64,000 nucleotides of DNA, from contig NZ_SOFE01000036.1 in NCBI RefSeq assembly GCF_004402405.1, positions 33,848 through 97,847 of the forward strand, read 5' to 3'. Both the position numbers and the translations under genes were made by a program. Positions within the stretch are counted from its first letter, which is position 1; every line of letters starts with the position of its first letter. Origin of the DNA: Cryobacterium levicorallinum. GTDB taxonomy: Bacteria; Actinomycetota; Actinomycetes; Actinomycetales; Microbacteriaceae. The notes under the pieces are model-generated. The model was not told the origin of the DNA, made no database searches, and worked only from the letters and a program-made list of their open reading frames with translations. Of the stretch, positions 43,201-52,546 are shown in pieces.

Positions 43201-43918
43201 CCTCTACGACGAGAACAAGCCGCTGTCGGAGACCGCGCACGATCGGCTCGCCACGATCGCGGCGAACAACGAACTCGGTGCCGGTATGCAGGTAGCGCTG
43301 AAGGACCTGGAGATTCGTGGCGCCGGAAACCTGCTCGGCGGCGAACAGGCCGGGCACATCGCGGGCGTCGGCTTCGACCTGTACCTGCGCATGATCGGTG
43401 AGGCCGTGTCGACGTTCCGCGGCGAGGTCGCCGAGGGGCAGACCGAACTGCGGCTCGAGCTGCCGGTGGACGCGCACATTCCGCACGACTTCGTCGACAG
43501 CGAGCGGCTGCGTCTCGAGGCGTACCAGAAGCTGTCCAGCGCGAGCTCGCCGACGGCGGCCGACGACCAGATCGACCTCGTGGTCGAGGAACTCACCGAC
43601 CGTTACGGCGAACCGCCGGTGCCGGTTCAGAACCTCGTGGCCGTGTCGCGGCTGCGCTGGCAGGCGCAGCAGGCGAACCTCAGCGAGGTCGTCGCCATGG
43701 GGTCGAACCTGCGGGTTGCTCCGGCCGATCTGGCCGACTCCATTCAAATTCGGTTGCAGCGAATGTATCCTGGCTCACGTTACGTGTCGGCCACTGGGGC
43801 GCTCAGCGTGCCGATGCCACGGCCGAACGGTGAGCCGCTGGATGACAACGCCCTGATCGGGTGGACCAAGTCGCTGCTGACCGCGATCTTCCCGCCGGCC
43901 GTTCTGTCCGCCACCTAA
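40298..43918 (+). CDS. mfd: Transcription-repair coupling factor Mfd
   Basis: A 1206-residue translocase that removes stalled RNA polymerase and recruits UvrA. The UvrB-like module (about 1-350) includes DFPAWETLPHERLSPSAEIV and RRGEFAVRGGILDVFPP. The RNA polymerase interaction domain (about 520-590) has GDHVVHQTHGIGRFLEL and LVLEYA. The RecG-like helicase motifs are GDVGFGKTEVAIRAAF, MLVPTTLL, IIDEEQRFGV, and MSATPIPRSLEMA, with the TRG region RGRVGRGRERAYAY. The C-terminal domain has normal length. The start is GTG 40298, with a weak ribosome site. Confidence 0.97.
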   Translation: MILQGLIAALARASTFDNALAYASRDADFSLTEGIRAPLLAALLDLRRDDAQALFVITATGRESEALRENLGCFATSAEIIDFPAWETLPHERLSPSAEIVGKRLHALRRMREWQEQDARERHPLIVVASVRAALQPVADNLTDYEPIELTVGARGHDLSAIVLQLVNVAYARVDMVTRRGEFAVRGGILDVFPPVASHPYRVEFFGDEVEQIRLFSVADQRSLPEPVASVSLPPSRELLLSPAVRQRAQEMQHEFPSLSGLLAKIAEGIPVEGMESLAPALVDRLVPVTHYLPSNAAVAVISPERVASRAISLAETNREFLGAAWSAATAGADAPIDLESGDFLTLGRLRDSVKYSAPGAPASGHHWWTLSTFQAAPTDEAVLPEHLEMDELLTIRIEADAVPTFAGSVDGAVGHVASRLHDGWVVGIVAQGAGLVERAAQVLAERELPVRVVDVWPLEPEAGIAYLLKASVDHGFELPTSKLTLISESEFYGRTVGYSARQIKKLASRRKNVVDPLQLVAGDHVVHQTHGIGRFLELTQREVSSGGRNPVKTTREYLVLEYAASKRGHAGDRLYVPTDQLDLVTRYVGGEAPTLSKMGGSDWSSAKTKARKAVRDIAVELVKLYSARMASKGHAFGPDTPWQRELEEAFPFVETPDQLTTIDEVKADMERPIPMDRLLSGDVGFGKTEVAIRAAFKAVQDGKQVAMLVPTTLLVSQHMETFKERFAGFPIHLRALSRFQTDKESRETIAGMLEGTVDVVIGTHRLLSPSIIFKDLGLVIIDEEQRFGVEHKDALKKLKTNVDILAMSATPIPRSLEMAVTGIREMSTLATPPEDRHPILTFVGPYSQRQVAAAIRRELLREGQIFFVHNRVTSINRIASELAELVPEARIAIAHGQLPEAQLEQVVGDFWERKFDILVCTTIIETGLDINNANTIIIDRADKFGLSQLHQLRGRVGRGRERAYAYFLYDENKPLSETAHDRLATIAANNELGAGMQVALKDLEIRGAGNLLGGEQAGHIAGVGFDLYLRMIGEAVSTFRGEVAEGQTELRLELPVDAHIPHDFVDSERLRLEAYQKLSSASSPTAADDQIDLVVEELTDRYGEPPVPVQNLVAVSRLRWQAQQANLSEVVAMGSNLRVAPADLADSIQIRLQRMYPGSRYVSATGALSVPMPRPNGEPLDDNALIGWTKSLLTAIFPPAVLSAT

Positions 43919-43925
43919 CCGTTAA

Positions 43926-43968
43926 CGCAGACAGCACCGTCGTTGCGGGAACGACGGTGCTGTCTGCG
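43926..43968. terminator. Bidirectional terminator between mfd and nhaA
   Basis: A perfect 19-bp stem (43926-43944 with 43950-43968) closes a 5-base loop GCGGG eight bases after the mfd stop and eleven before the nhaA stop on the other strand. Flanking T or A tracts are short, so efficiency is not certain, but the stem is very stable. Confidence 0.8.
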
Positions 43969-43979
43969 TCAGCGGATGC

Positions 43980-45350
43980 TTAGCCCTTCGACGACTGTTC
44001 CGTCTGGTACACATCCGGGATGCCGTCGCTGTCGCTGTCGATGGCATCCTTCTCGGCAATGCGACCGTAGTGACGGTTGCGGGAGCGCAGGATCGCGGTG
44101 GCCAGCAGGGCGGCGAGCAGCGAACCGACCAGGATGGCGACCTTGGCGTGATCGTCGTGCGGGCTGCCCTGGCCGAAAGCGAGCTCGCTGATCAGCAGTG
44201 ACACGGTGAAGCCGACGCCGGCCAGCAGGGACACGCCGATGACGTCGATCCAGGCCAGGTCGGGGTCGAGGGTTGCCTTGGTGGTCTTGGTCACGATGAA
44301 GGTGGCCAGCAACACCCCGATCGGCTTGCCGACCACGAGAGCGACGACGATGCCGACCGCTACCGGGTCGGTGATGGCCTGGTACAGACCCTCGGCGCCG
44401 CCGAGGGTGACGCCGGCGGAGAAGAACGCGAACACCGGAATCGCGAAACCGCTCGACAGCGGGCGAATGCGGTGTTCCAGGGTTTCGGCCAGGCCGGGCC
44501 CGGCATCTGGCCCGCCGCCGCGCTTGCTGCGCAGCACGGGTACGGCGAAACCGAGGAGTACGCCAGCGACGGTCGCGTGTACGCCGGAACCGTGCACGAG
44601 CGCCCAGACGATGAAGCCGAGCGGCAGCAGCACCGTCCATGCCGCCCAGCCCCTGGTTCCAAAGAAGTAGGAGAATTTATGAGTCAACAGCCAGAACAGA
44701 CTGAGCAGCACCAGGGCCACAATGAGTGGCAGCACGGAGATGTCCGTGGTGTAGAAGAAAGCGATGATCGCAATGGCGAGTAAATCGTCGACCACGGCGA
44801 GGGTCAGCAGAAAAATGCGTAGTGCGGGCGGAAGCTTCGATCCGATGACGGCAAGAACGGCGACGGCAAACGCAATGTCGGTCGCGGTGGGAATTGCCCA
44901 GCCGCGAAGAGTTTCAGCGCCGGATTCGAGGTTGATCAGCGTGTAGATGACCGCCGGAACGATCACGCCACCAACCGCTGCGGCCACCGGTACGATGGCC
45001 CGGTTTATGCTGCGCAGGTCGCCAGCCACGAATTCACGTTTCAGCTCGAGGCCGGCCAGAAAGAAGAAGATTGCCAGCAGGCCGTCGGCCGCCCAGGCGC
45101 CGAGGCTCAGCTTGAGGTGCCAGGGGGCGTAGCCGATTTTGTAGTCGCGAAAGGCGTAGTAGGCGTCGGAGAAGCCGGAGTTGGCCATGATCAGCGCGGC
45201 CACGGTCGCGGCGAGCAGAATGGCGCCTCCGACGGTTTCCTTGCGCAGAATGCGCGAGATCCGCACGAATTCGTTGTGGCTGCCGCGGCGAAGCACGGTG
45301 GCGGTCGACGGGGTGGCCTTCGAAGCTGGCAGGTTGGATGGTTCGGTCAT
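43980..45350 (-). CDS. nhaA: Na+/H+ antiporter NhaA
   Basis: A 456-residue antiporter with about 12 helices. NhaA marks: [35 protein letters not shown], and [16 protein letters not shown] with the paired Asp (DD) of the ion site. [25 protein letters not shown] sequence follows late. The tail of about 35 residues after the last helix ends with [12 protein letters not shown], similar to acidic Ca-binding loops of thrombospondin type-3 repeats, which is not usual for NhaA. It probably exports sodium under alkaline or salt stress. Convergent with mfd; divergent from mazG. Confidence 0.94.
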   Translation of the reverse strand: MTEPSNLPASKATPSTATVLRRGSHNEFVRISRILRKETVGGAILLAATVAALIMANSGFSDAYYAFRDYKIGYAPWHLKLSLGAWAADGLLAIFFFLAGLELKREFVAGDLRSINRAIVPVAAAVGGVIVPAVIYTLINLESGAETLRGWAIPTATDIAFAVAVLAVIGSKLPPALRIFLLTLAVVDDLLAIAIIAFFYTTDISVLPLIVALVLLSLFWLLTHKFSYFFGTRGWAAWTVLLPLGFIVWALVHGSGVHATVAGVLLGFAVPVLRSKRGGGPDAGPGLAETLEHRIRPLSSGFAIPVFAFFSAGVTLGGAEGLYQAITDPVAVGIVVALVVGKPIGVLLATFIVTKTTKATLDPDLAWIDVIGVSLLAGVGFTVSLLISELAFGQGSPHDDHAKVAILVGSLLAALLATAILRSRNRHYGRIAEKDAIDSDSDGIPDVYQTEQSSKG

Positions 45351-45500
45351 TTAAAATCCTCTGGTCTTTTGGGCGCGAACATACATGTGCCGACCAGACT
45401 TCCCGGCTCACCATGGACCAGAATACACGACGTACCTGAGCGATCATCGGTGGCCCGCCTACGATGGAGGGACGATGGAACCGATCCAGGAGTGCCGACC

Positions 45501-46328
45501 ATGACCAACCCCGTGTTTTCCTCCGGCTCCGTGTCCGGCGCTGTGTCCGGTGCCAACGCTACCCGACCGACTCCGCCGGCCGACGAAAATGACCGGGATG
45601 CGGCATCCGCTCGGCAGACAACGATGCAATCCAGCCCTCTCGACACCCTGATCGTCACCGTCGCGCGGCTGCGCGGGCCCGGCGGCTGCGCGTGGGACGC
45701 CGACCAGACCCACGCCTCGCTGGTGCGCCACCTGGTCGAAGAGACGCACGAACTGATCGAGGCGATCGAGGACGGCAGCCGCGACGACCTGCTCGAGGAA
45801 CTCGGCGATGTGCTCTACCAGGTGCTGTTCCACGCCGACCTGGCCGCGCACACGCCGGAGGAGAACTTCGACATTCAGGATGTCGCTGCCCGCCTGACCG
45901 AGAAAATGGTCGGGCGACACCCGCACGTGTTCGGCGATGTCACCCTCGACACCGCGGCGGAGGTTTCGGCTGCCTGGGACGGTTTTAAAGCCGCGGAGAA
46001 GCCGGGCCGCACCAGCGTGCTCGACGGAATTCCGGGTGGTATGCCGGCCCTCGCCCTCGCCGACAAGGTGCTGGGTCGGGCCGAAAAGATCGGCCTGATC
46101 GAAGCGGATGCCGGCTTCCCGCTTCCGATCGAATCCGAAGCCGATCTGGGCCCGCTGCTGCTGGCGATCGTGGCATCCGCTCGGGCGCAGGGCCTTGACG
46201 CCGAGCGCGCGCTGCGCGCCGCAGTGCGCGACCTGCAGGGCGAAATTCGCGGAGCCGAGGGAGTCCAGGCGCCCGGCGCTCCGCTGGACGAATCCTTCGA
46301 CGCCGGAATAATCGCCCTCCCCTCCTAA
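45501..46328 (+). CDS. mazG: MazG nucleoside triphosphate pyrophosphohydrolase
   Basis: A 275-residue protein from ATG 45501, nine bases after AGGAG. The first 45 residues are a Ser/Thr/Ala-rich extension. The MazG fold follows: LRGPGGCAWDADQTHASL, EETHELIEAIE and ELGDVLYQVLFHADL, the acidic Mg-binding helices EExxE and ExxD. A degenerate second domain at the C-terminus has LALADKVLGRAEKIG. It hydrolyses (d)NTPs to monophosphates. The frame extends upstream but lacks coding character. Confidence 0.92.
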   Translation: MTNPVFSSGSVSGAVSGANATRPTPPADENDRDAASARQTTMQSSPLDTLIVTVARLRGPGGCAWDADQTHASLVRHLVEETHELIEAIEDGSRDDLLEELGDVLYQVLFHADLAAHTPEENFDIQDVAARLTEKMVGRHPHVFGDVTLDTAAEVSAAWDGFKAAEKPGRTSVLDGIPGGMPALALADKVLGRAEKIGLIEADAGFPLPIESEADLGPLLLAIVASARAQGLDAERALRAAVRDLQGEIRGAEGVQAPGAPLDESFDAGIIALPS

Positions 46329-46347
46329 CGCGGATCAGTACGGAGGG

Positions 46348-47457
46348 TTAGGCGATGCGGCTGCCGGCGGGGAGATGGGTCGCGGGGGTGCGCGTGCGGC
46401 GCCACGCCCAGAGCAGGGCGCCCGCGCCGAGCAGCAGGTGTATGGCGAGGCCGATGAACCAGCTCGGCACCGCGCCGTCGTAGGTCTGCTGTGCGGTCGG
46501 CCCCCGGTCGAAGGCCTCACCGGAAAAGGCGCCACTGTCGCTGAAGCTGCTCTGGGCGGCCTCGTCGCAGCCGTTGAACTCCGTGTACAACTCCGGCGGC
46601 GACTGGGCGCTGCGCACGCCGACGGCGATCTGGCCGAACAGGTCGGTCGGGTAGCCGGCGTCGTTGAAGCTGCCGGGGGCGGCATCCGCGACCACCACGT
46701 AGGGGTTCGCGGCGAGAATCCACCAGAAGTAGTCGAAGCGCGGCACGTTTTGGGTCGTCGTCTCGGCCGTGGAACAGACGATGTCCGACTGCTCGCCGGT
46801 GGCCTCGTCGAACGTCGACGAAACCACGTAGTAGTTCACATTCGTCGCCTGCTGTTGGGTGGCGGTGCCGAGCAGCGCGAACGCGATGAGGGTGCCGAGG
46901 CTGAGTGCCGCGACGACCAGATAGGTCAGCACGATCGAAAACAGCGGCCGGGTCAGAATGCCGGAGAGTCCGACTCCGACGGCGGCAATGACGCCGAGCT
47001 CGGCCGCGAGCACGAGCACCGACACGGCGATGGTGCCGAACGAGACTTCGCCGAGCACGACTGCGAAGATGAGAAACGGCAGCGCCGCCGCGAGAAAGGC
47101 GAGGGCCGTGATCCAGGCGGCAAGAAACTTGCCGAGCACGAGTTGCCCGGTGCTGATCAGCGTGACCTGCGTCGTGGCGAGGGTGCCGGCATCCCGATCG
47201 CCGTTGATGGCATTGCCCGACAGCGCCGGAGAGACCAGCGTGCCGAGCAGCAGCACGAAGAAGATGATGGTGGAGAACACGCCGCCGCCGCCGGACAGCC
47301 AGGCCGAGGTCGCCAGCCAGAGCAGAAATGTGACCACGCCGACGAGCAGCATGAAGACGCCGAGCAATACGTACCACGAGGCTCCACGCACGCGCTGACG
47401 CAGTTCGAGGGTGACGATGAGCCAGAGCCCGGAGAAGAACACCCGTGAGTGGATCAT
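46348..47457 (-). CDS. ABC-2 type membrane permease
   Basis: A 369-residue protein with about six hydrophobic helices. TLVSPALSGNAINGDRDAG is the ABC-2 motif after the second helix (NxxxxErxxGT type). A long extracytoplasmic loop with three Cys lies between the last two helices (about 215-335). Its start overlaps the stop of the ATPase gene upstream by ATGA, so the two form one exporter. Substrate unknown. Confidence 0.88.
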   Translation of the reverse strand: MIHSRVFFSGLWLIVTLELRQRVRGASWYVLLGVFMLLVGVVTFLLWLATSAWLSGGGGVFSTIIFFVLLLGTLVSPALSGNAINGDRDAGTLATTQVTLISTGQLVLGKFLAAWITALAFLAAALPFLIFAVVLGEVSFGTIAVSVLVLAAELGVIAAVGVGLSGILTRPLFSIVLTYLVVAALSLGTLIAFALLGTATQQQATNVNYYVVSSTFDEATGEQSDIVCSTAETTTQNVPRFDYFWWILAANPYVVVADAAPGSFNDAGYPTDLFGQIAVGVRSAQSPPELYTEFNGCDEAAQSSFSDSGAFSGEAFDRGPTAQQTYDGAVPSWFIGLAIHLLLGAGALLWAWRRTRTPATHLPAGSRIA

Positions 47458-48434
47458 TTCGTCGCCTCCTCCCCGGTCGACCGGGTGAGGTCCTGAAAGG
47501 TGTGTTCGAGGTTGCTGACGGCCGGTCCGAAATCGCAGACCGGAACCCCGCTCAGCACCAGATTGTGCAGCAGAGCCGCCGCCGAGGCCTCGTTCTCCAC
47601 CTGCACCAAAGTGCCGAGCTGGTCGACGCCGCGCACAGTGACGAGCGCGCCGACCACTCCGGGAGTGGCGAGGGCACGTTCCAGCGCCACCTCATCCAGG
47701 GAACGGATGCGCCAGGATCTGGCACTCGCGCCCGCCGCGGCCACCTGCTCCGGGCTCGCCGTGCGTCCGGCGGCGAGGTACACCGCGGCATCCGCAATCT
47801 CGTCGAGTTCGGCGAGGACGTGACTCGACACCAAAATGGCGGTGCCGTCGCCGGCCAGGCGACGCAGCAGCTGGCGCAACGACGCGCGCGCGGCCGGGTC
47901 GAGACCGGACGCCGGTTCGTCGAGCAGCAGCACGCCCGGGGAGTGCACGAGCGCCCGCGCCAGGCTCAGGCGTTGTTTCTGACCGCGGGACAGTACCCGC
48001 GAGGGTCGATCGGCAAAATCACCGAGGTCGGTCAGCGCGATCAGTTCGTCGGCGCGCACGGCGGCTTGCTCGCGGGTCATTCGGTACATGCGCCCGGTGG
48101 TCTGCAGGGCGGCACGGGCGGAGAGGCTCGGCCAGGAACCCAGGGCGTCCGGCATCCAGCCCGTGACGGCGCGCACCCGTTCGGGTTCGGTGACCGGGTC
48201 GTGCCCGTTGATGCGGATGCTGCCCGTCGACGGTGTGAGCAACGTGGCGAGCATGAGCAGCAGGGTCGTCTTGCCCGCGCCGTTCGGTCCGATCAACGCC
48301 GTCACCGACCCGGCCGGCACAACGAGCGACGCATCCACCACCGCCAGCACACTGCCAAATGACCGACTGACCCCGGTCACCGCGACGCCGCTCGACGTCA
48401 CGTCCGTCTCGCCGGAAAAAGTCGCGACCGACAT
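47454..48434 (-). CDS. ABC exporter ATP-binding protein
   Basis: A 326-residue ATPase of the DRA/NatA type. Walker A is GPNGAGKTT, signature LSRGQKQR (SRG instead of SGG), Walker B VLLLDEPASGLDP with SSHVLAELDEI. About 100 C-terminal residues after the ATPase core form the small domain seen in ABC-2 exporters. It begins near the hisS promoter and is transcribed away from it. The paired permease overlaps its stop. Confidence 0.92.
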   Translation of the reverse strand: MSVATFSGETDVTSSGVAVTGVSRSFGSVLAVVDASLVVPAGSVTALIGPNGAGKTTLLLMLATLLTPSTGSIRINGHDPVTEPERVRAVTGWMPDALGSWPSLSARAALQTTGRMYRMTREQAAVRADELIALTDLGDFADRPSRVLSRGQKQRLSLARALVHSPGVLLLDEPASGLDPAARASLRQLLRRLAGDGTAILVSSHVLAELDEIADAAVYLAAGRTASPEQVAAAGASARSWRIRSLDEVALERALATPGVVGALVTVRGVDQLGTLVQVENEASAAALLHNLVLSGVPVCDFGPAVSNLEHTFQDLTRSTGEEATK

Positions 48435-48527
48435 TCACACCCCCACTTGTTCCCCCGAGTCTAGGGCGCGGCCAATTTCAGGAGCGGACGGTGAATCGCA
48501 TCCACGGCATGCTGAGAGAATTACCCC

Positions 48528-49796
48528 ATGGCTATTGCAGTGACCCCGCCGCGCGGCATGCGCGATTTTCTCCCCGCCGACAAGGCCCTCCGCGAACGCT
48601 CGCTCGGCATTATTCGCGAGAGTTTTCGTGCGCACGGCTTCGACGAGATCGAAACCCCGGTCATGGAAGACTCCGCCCGCCTGCACTCCGGGCTCGGCGG
48701 CGACAACGAGAAACTCGCCTTCGCGGTGCTCAAGCGCGGGCTCAGCCCAGCGGATGTTGCGGTGGCGGCCGAGCAGGATGACCTTCTGTCGCTGGCCGAC
48801 CTGGGCCTGCGGTTCGACCTGACGGTGCCGCTCGCCCGGTTTTACGCCACTCACCGTGCGAGCTTGCCGACCGTGTTCCGGTCGATTCAGATCGCACCGG
48901 TCTGGCGCGCCGAACGGCCGCAGAAGGGCCGCTACCGCCAGTTCATGCAGTGCGACATCGACATCATCGGTGAGGCCGGCGCGCTCGCCGAGATCGAACT
49001 GATCACCGCCACGGCCGCGACGCTCGATCTGCTCGGCCTCGAGGACTGCTCCATTCGCATCAACGACCGCCGCATCCTCAGCGCCCTGCTCGCCCACTGG
49101 GGCGTCGCCGCCGAGCTGACCGAGCGGGCGCTGATCGTGATCGACAAGCTCGACAAGATCGGCGTCGACGGTGTCGCGGCCGAACTCGGTGCCCTCGGCA
49201 TCGATGCGCCGGGCCTCGCCGCGCTGCTCACCGAGCTTGGCACCGGCGGCTGGGCCCTGGGCGACGGCTTGTTCGACGGCGCTGCGCCGGCTTGGCTCGA
49301 CCCGAAAGCCTTCGCCGACCTCGCCGCCCTGCGCGCCGCCCTCCCCGGCGTCGACCTGGTCTTCGACCCCACCCTGGTGCGCGGCATGGGCTATTACACC
49401 GGCACCATCTTCGAGATCTCGCACCCCTCCCTCGGCTATTCCCTCGGCGGCGGCGGCCGCTATGACGGCATGATCGGCCGGTTCCTCGGCACCGACGTGC
49501 CCGCCTGCGGATTCTCGATCGGCTTTGAACGCATCGTCGACCTGCTTGAAGCGGATACCGCATCCGCTGATCTGGCGGTCGTGCTCGTGCACGACAAAGA
49601 GGCCGATCCGGCCCGACTGGTCGCTCTCAAGCGCGACCTGGTCGCCGACGGCCTGCGTGTCCGCCTCGAACGCCGCACCAAGAACCTCAAGGCGCTGCTC
49701 GACCGGGCCGGCGAGGCCGGCTACGGGAGGTTCGCGTTCGTGACCGCCGAGACTCAGACGGCCGGCGACCTCGACTTCAAACCGCTCGGCGTCTGA
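48528..49796 (+). CDS. hisS: Histidyl-tRNA synthetase
   Basis: A 422-residue class II synthetase. Motif 1 region PPRGMRDFLP starts the chain. Motif 2 is APVWRAERPQKGRYRQFMQ; the histidine-binding signature is LVRGMGYYTGTIFEI; motif 3 is CGFSIGFERI. The anticodon-binding domain covers about the last 90 residues (VLVHDKEADPARLVALKRDL). Complete. ATG 48528 follows GAGAGAA. It lies between the ABC exporter and eno, a position that differs from the mazG-eno adjacency common in relatives. Confidence 0.96.
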   Translation: MAIAVTPPRGMRDFLPADKALRERSLGIIRESFRAHGFDEIETPVMEDSARLHSGLGGDNEKLAFAVLKRGLSPADVAVAAEQDDLLSLADLGLRFDLTVPLARFYATHRASLPTVFRSIQIAPVWRAERPQKGRYRQFMQCDIDIIGEAGALAEIELITATAATLDLLGLEDCSIRINDRRILSALLAHWGVAAELTERALIVIDKLDKIGVDGVAAELGALGIDAPGLAALLTELGTGGWALGDGLFDGAAPAWLDPKAFADLAALRAALPGVDLVFDPTLVRGMGYYTGTIFEISHPSLGYSLGGGGRYDGMIGRFLGTDVPACGFSIGFERIVDLLEADTASADLAVVLVHDKEADPARLVALKRDLVADGLRVRLERRTKNLKALLDRAGEAGYGRFAFVTAETQTAGDLDFKPLGV

Positions 49797-49860
49797 CCAG
49801 GCCACCCGCGCCCGACCAGGCAGCTCTGCGGTTCGGCGAACGGCCGACGGGTTTGGTTAG

Positions 49861-51255
<1,395 letters not shown>

Positions 51256-51282
51256 TAGGCACTCAGCAGCAATAGCACCATC

Positions 51283-51321
51283 GGGCCCTCGACCACCGAT
51301 ATTTCGGTTGGTCGGGGGCCC
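51283..51321 (+). terminator. Hairpin after eno
   Basis: GGGCCCTCGACCACCG pairs, with one bulge and one mismatch, to CGGTTGGTCGGGGGCCC across a short AT loop. It is followed by ACAGCTTTCCC. It probably reduces read-through into ftsB, 62 bases further on. Confidence 0.6.
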
Positions 51322-51383
51322 ACAGCTTTCCCTTGGTACCATTTTTTACTGACAGACATGACCGACCAGCGAAAGGAGTTGTG

Positions 51384-52004
51384 ATGGCGCCGAAGCGACC
51401 TCAGCAGACGCCGTCCCAGCCCCAGCCGGCGCAGACCAAGTCGGGCAAGCGCCCGCAGGCTCAGCGGCAAACAGCCCACCGTCAACCAGTACAGCGTGAA
51501 CCAGCCCAGCGGCCACCCATGGTCTCGGAGACGGAAACGCCCGCCGGCGGCTGGCTGCGCGGCATCCGCTTTTCGGGATTCTCGTTGGTGATGATGGTGA
51601 TTCTGGTGCTCGCCGTGGTGATTCTCGCGCCGAGCCTGCGTACCTACGCCGAGCAGCGGCAGCAGATCAGCCAGTTGAGCAGGGCCGTCGCCGATCAACA
51701 GGACGAGGTCGACCGTCTCACCAGCCAGCGTGAACGCTGGAACGACCGCACCTACGTCACAACGCAGGCGCGCGAGCGGTTGTTCTACGTACTGCCCGGC
51801 GACATCAGCTTTCTCGTCATTAACGATTTACCGGTCGTCGCCCCGCTTGAAGCGGATGCCGCGCCGGTGAGTACCAATATCCAAAGCACCAAGATTGATT
51901 GGCTGGGTTCCTTGTTCGCCTCCACCATGACCGCCGGCCTCGCCCCGCAAGCCGGAGCACCCGCGACATTAACACCCGCGACACCGGAAACGGTGGCGCC
52001 GTGA
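51384..52004 (+). CDS. ftsB: FtsB/DivIC-like septum protein
   Basis: A 206-residue single-pass membrane protein of the cell-division complex. The cytoplasmic N-terminus (about 1-65) is rich in Gln, Pro and Lys. One helix (about 68-90, SLVMMVILVLAVVILAP) is followed by a coiled coil (QRQQISQLSRAVADQQDEV) and the conserved YVTTQARERLFYVLPGD. GAAAGGAG precedes ATG 51384. The GTGA overlap with the next gene and the eno-ftsB-DUF501 order are shared across actinobacteria. Confidence 0.9.
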   Translation: MAPKRPQQTPSQPQPAQTKSGKRPQAQRQTAHRQPVQREPAQRPPMVSETETPAGGWLRGIRFSGFSLVMMVILVLAVVILAPSLRTYAEQRQQISQLSRAVADQQDEVDRLTSQRERWNDRTYVTTQARERLFYVLPGDISFLVINDLPVVAPLEADAAPVSTNIQSTKIDWLGSLFASTMTAGLAPQAGAPATLTPATPETVAP

Positions 52005-52546
52005 CCCGGCCGCCGTTCGACCCGTTCACCGCGGCCGACATCGACCTCGTCTCGGCCCAGCTCGGACGACCGGCCCGCAACGTCGTCGGCATCGCCGCCC
52101 GCTGCGTCTGCGGCGCGCCGACCGTCGTGGCGACCGCACCGCGGCTCGCCGACGGAACCCCGTTCCCCACGCTGTATTACCTCTGCCACCCCGCGGCCAC
52201 CGCAGCGATCTCCGCCCTCGAAGCCACCCAGGTCATGAACGAGTACAACGACCTGCTCGCCGACGGTGCGGACGTGCGCGCGGCCTACCAAGCGGCGCAC
52301 GAGAGCTTTCTGTTCGACCGCGACCAGCTCGGAAGCGTGCCGGAAATCGCTGGCATCTCCTCCGGCGGCATGCCGAACCGGGTGAAATGCCTGCACGCCC
52401 TGGCCGCCCACTCGCTGGCGGCCGGACCCGGCGTCAATCCGGTCGGCGACCTCGCGCTGGAACGCGCCACCTGGTCGCCCACGGTCTGCGAGTGTCTGGA
52501 CTACTCCGCGGCGCCGATCGACGAATCCGGGGCGGCCCTGGCGTGA
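52001..52546 (+). CDS. DUF501 family protein
   Basis: A 181-residue protein starting at GTG 52001 inside the ftsB stop (GTGA). Typical DUF501 sequence: RPARNVVGIAARCVCGAP, PFPTLYYLCHPAATAAIS, and GGMPNRVKCLHALAAHSLA near the end, with conserved Cys and His that might bind metal. No membrane segment. The family function is not known. In many relatives a phosphatase gene (ppx) follows; here a subtilase gene follows, overlapping by GTGA. Confidence 0.9.
   Translation: MTRPPFDPFTAADIDLVSAQLGRPARNVVGIAARCVCGAPTVVATAPRLADGTPFPTLYYLCHPAATAAISALEATQVMNEYNDLLADGADVRAAYQAAHESFLFDRDQLGSVPEIAGISSGGMPNRVKCLHALAAHSLAAGPGVNPVGDLALERATWSPTVCECLDYSAAPIDESGAALA

Noticed and set aside
46375..47448. Charged plus-strand frame opposite the ABC-2 permease
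   Set aside because: Arg/Glu/Gly-rich low-complexity shadow; the permease on the minus strand has clear helices and an overlap with its ATPase.
48435..49805. Minus-strand frame opposite hisS
   Set aside because: HisS motifs are complete on the plus strand; the opposite frame is a compositional shadow.
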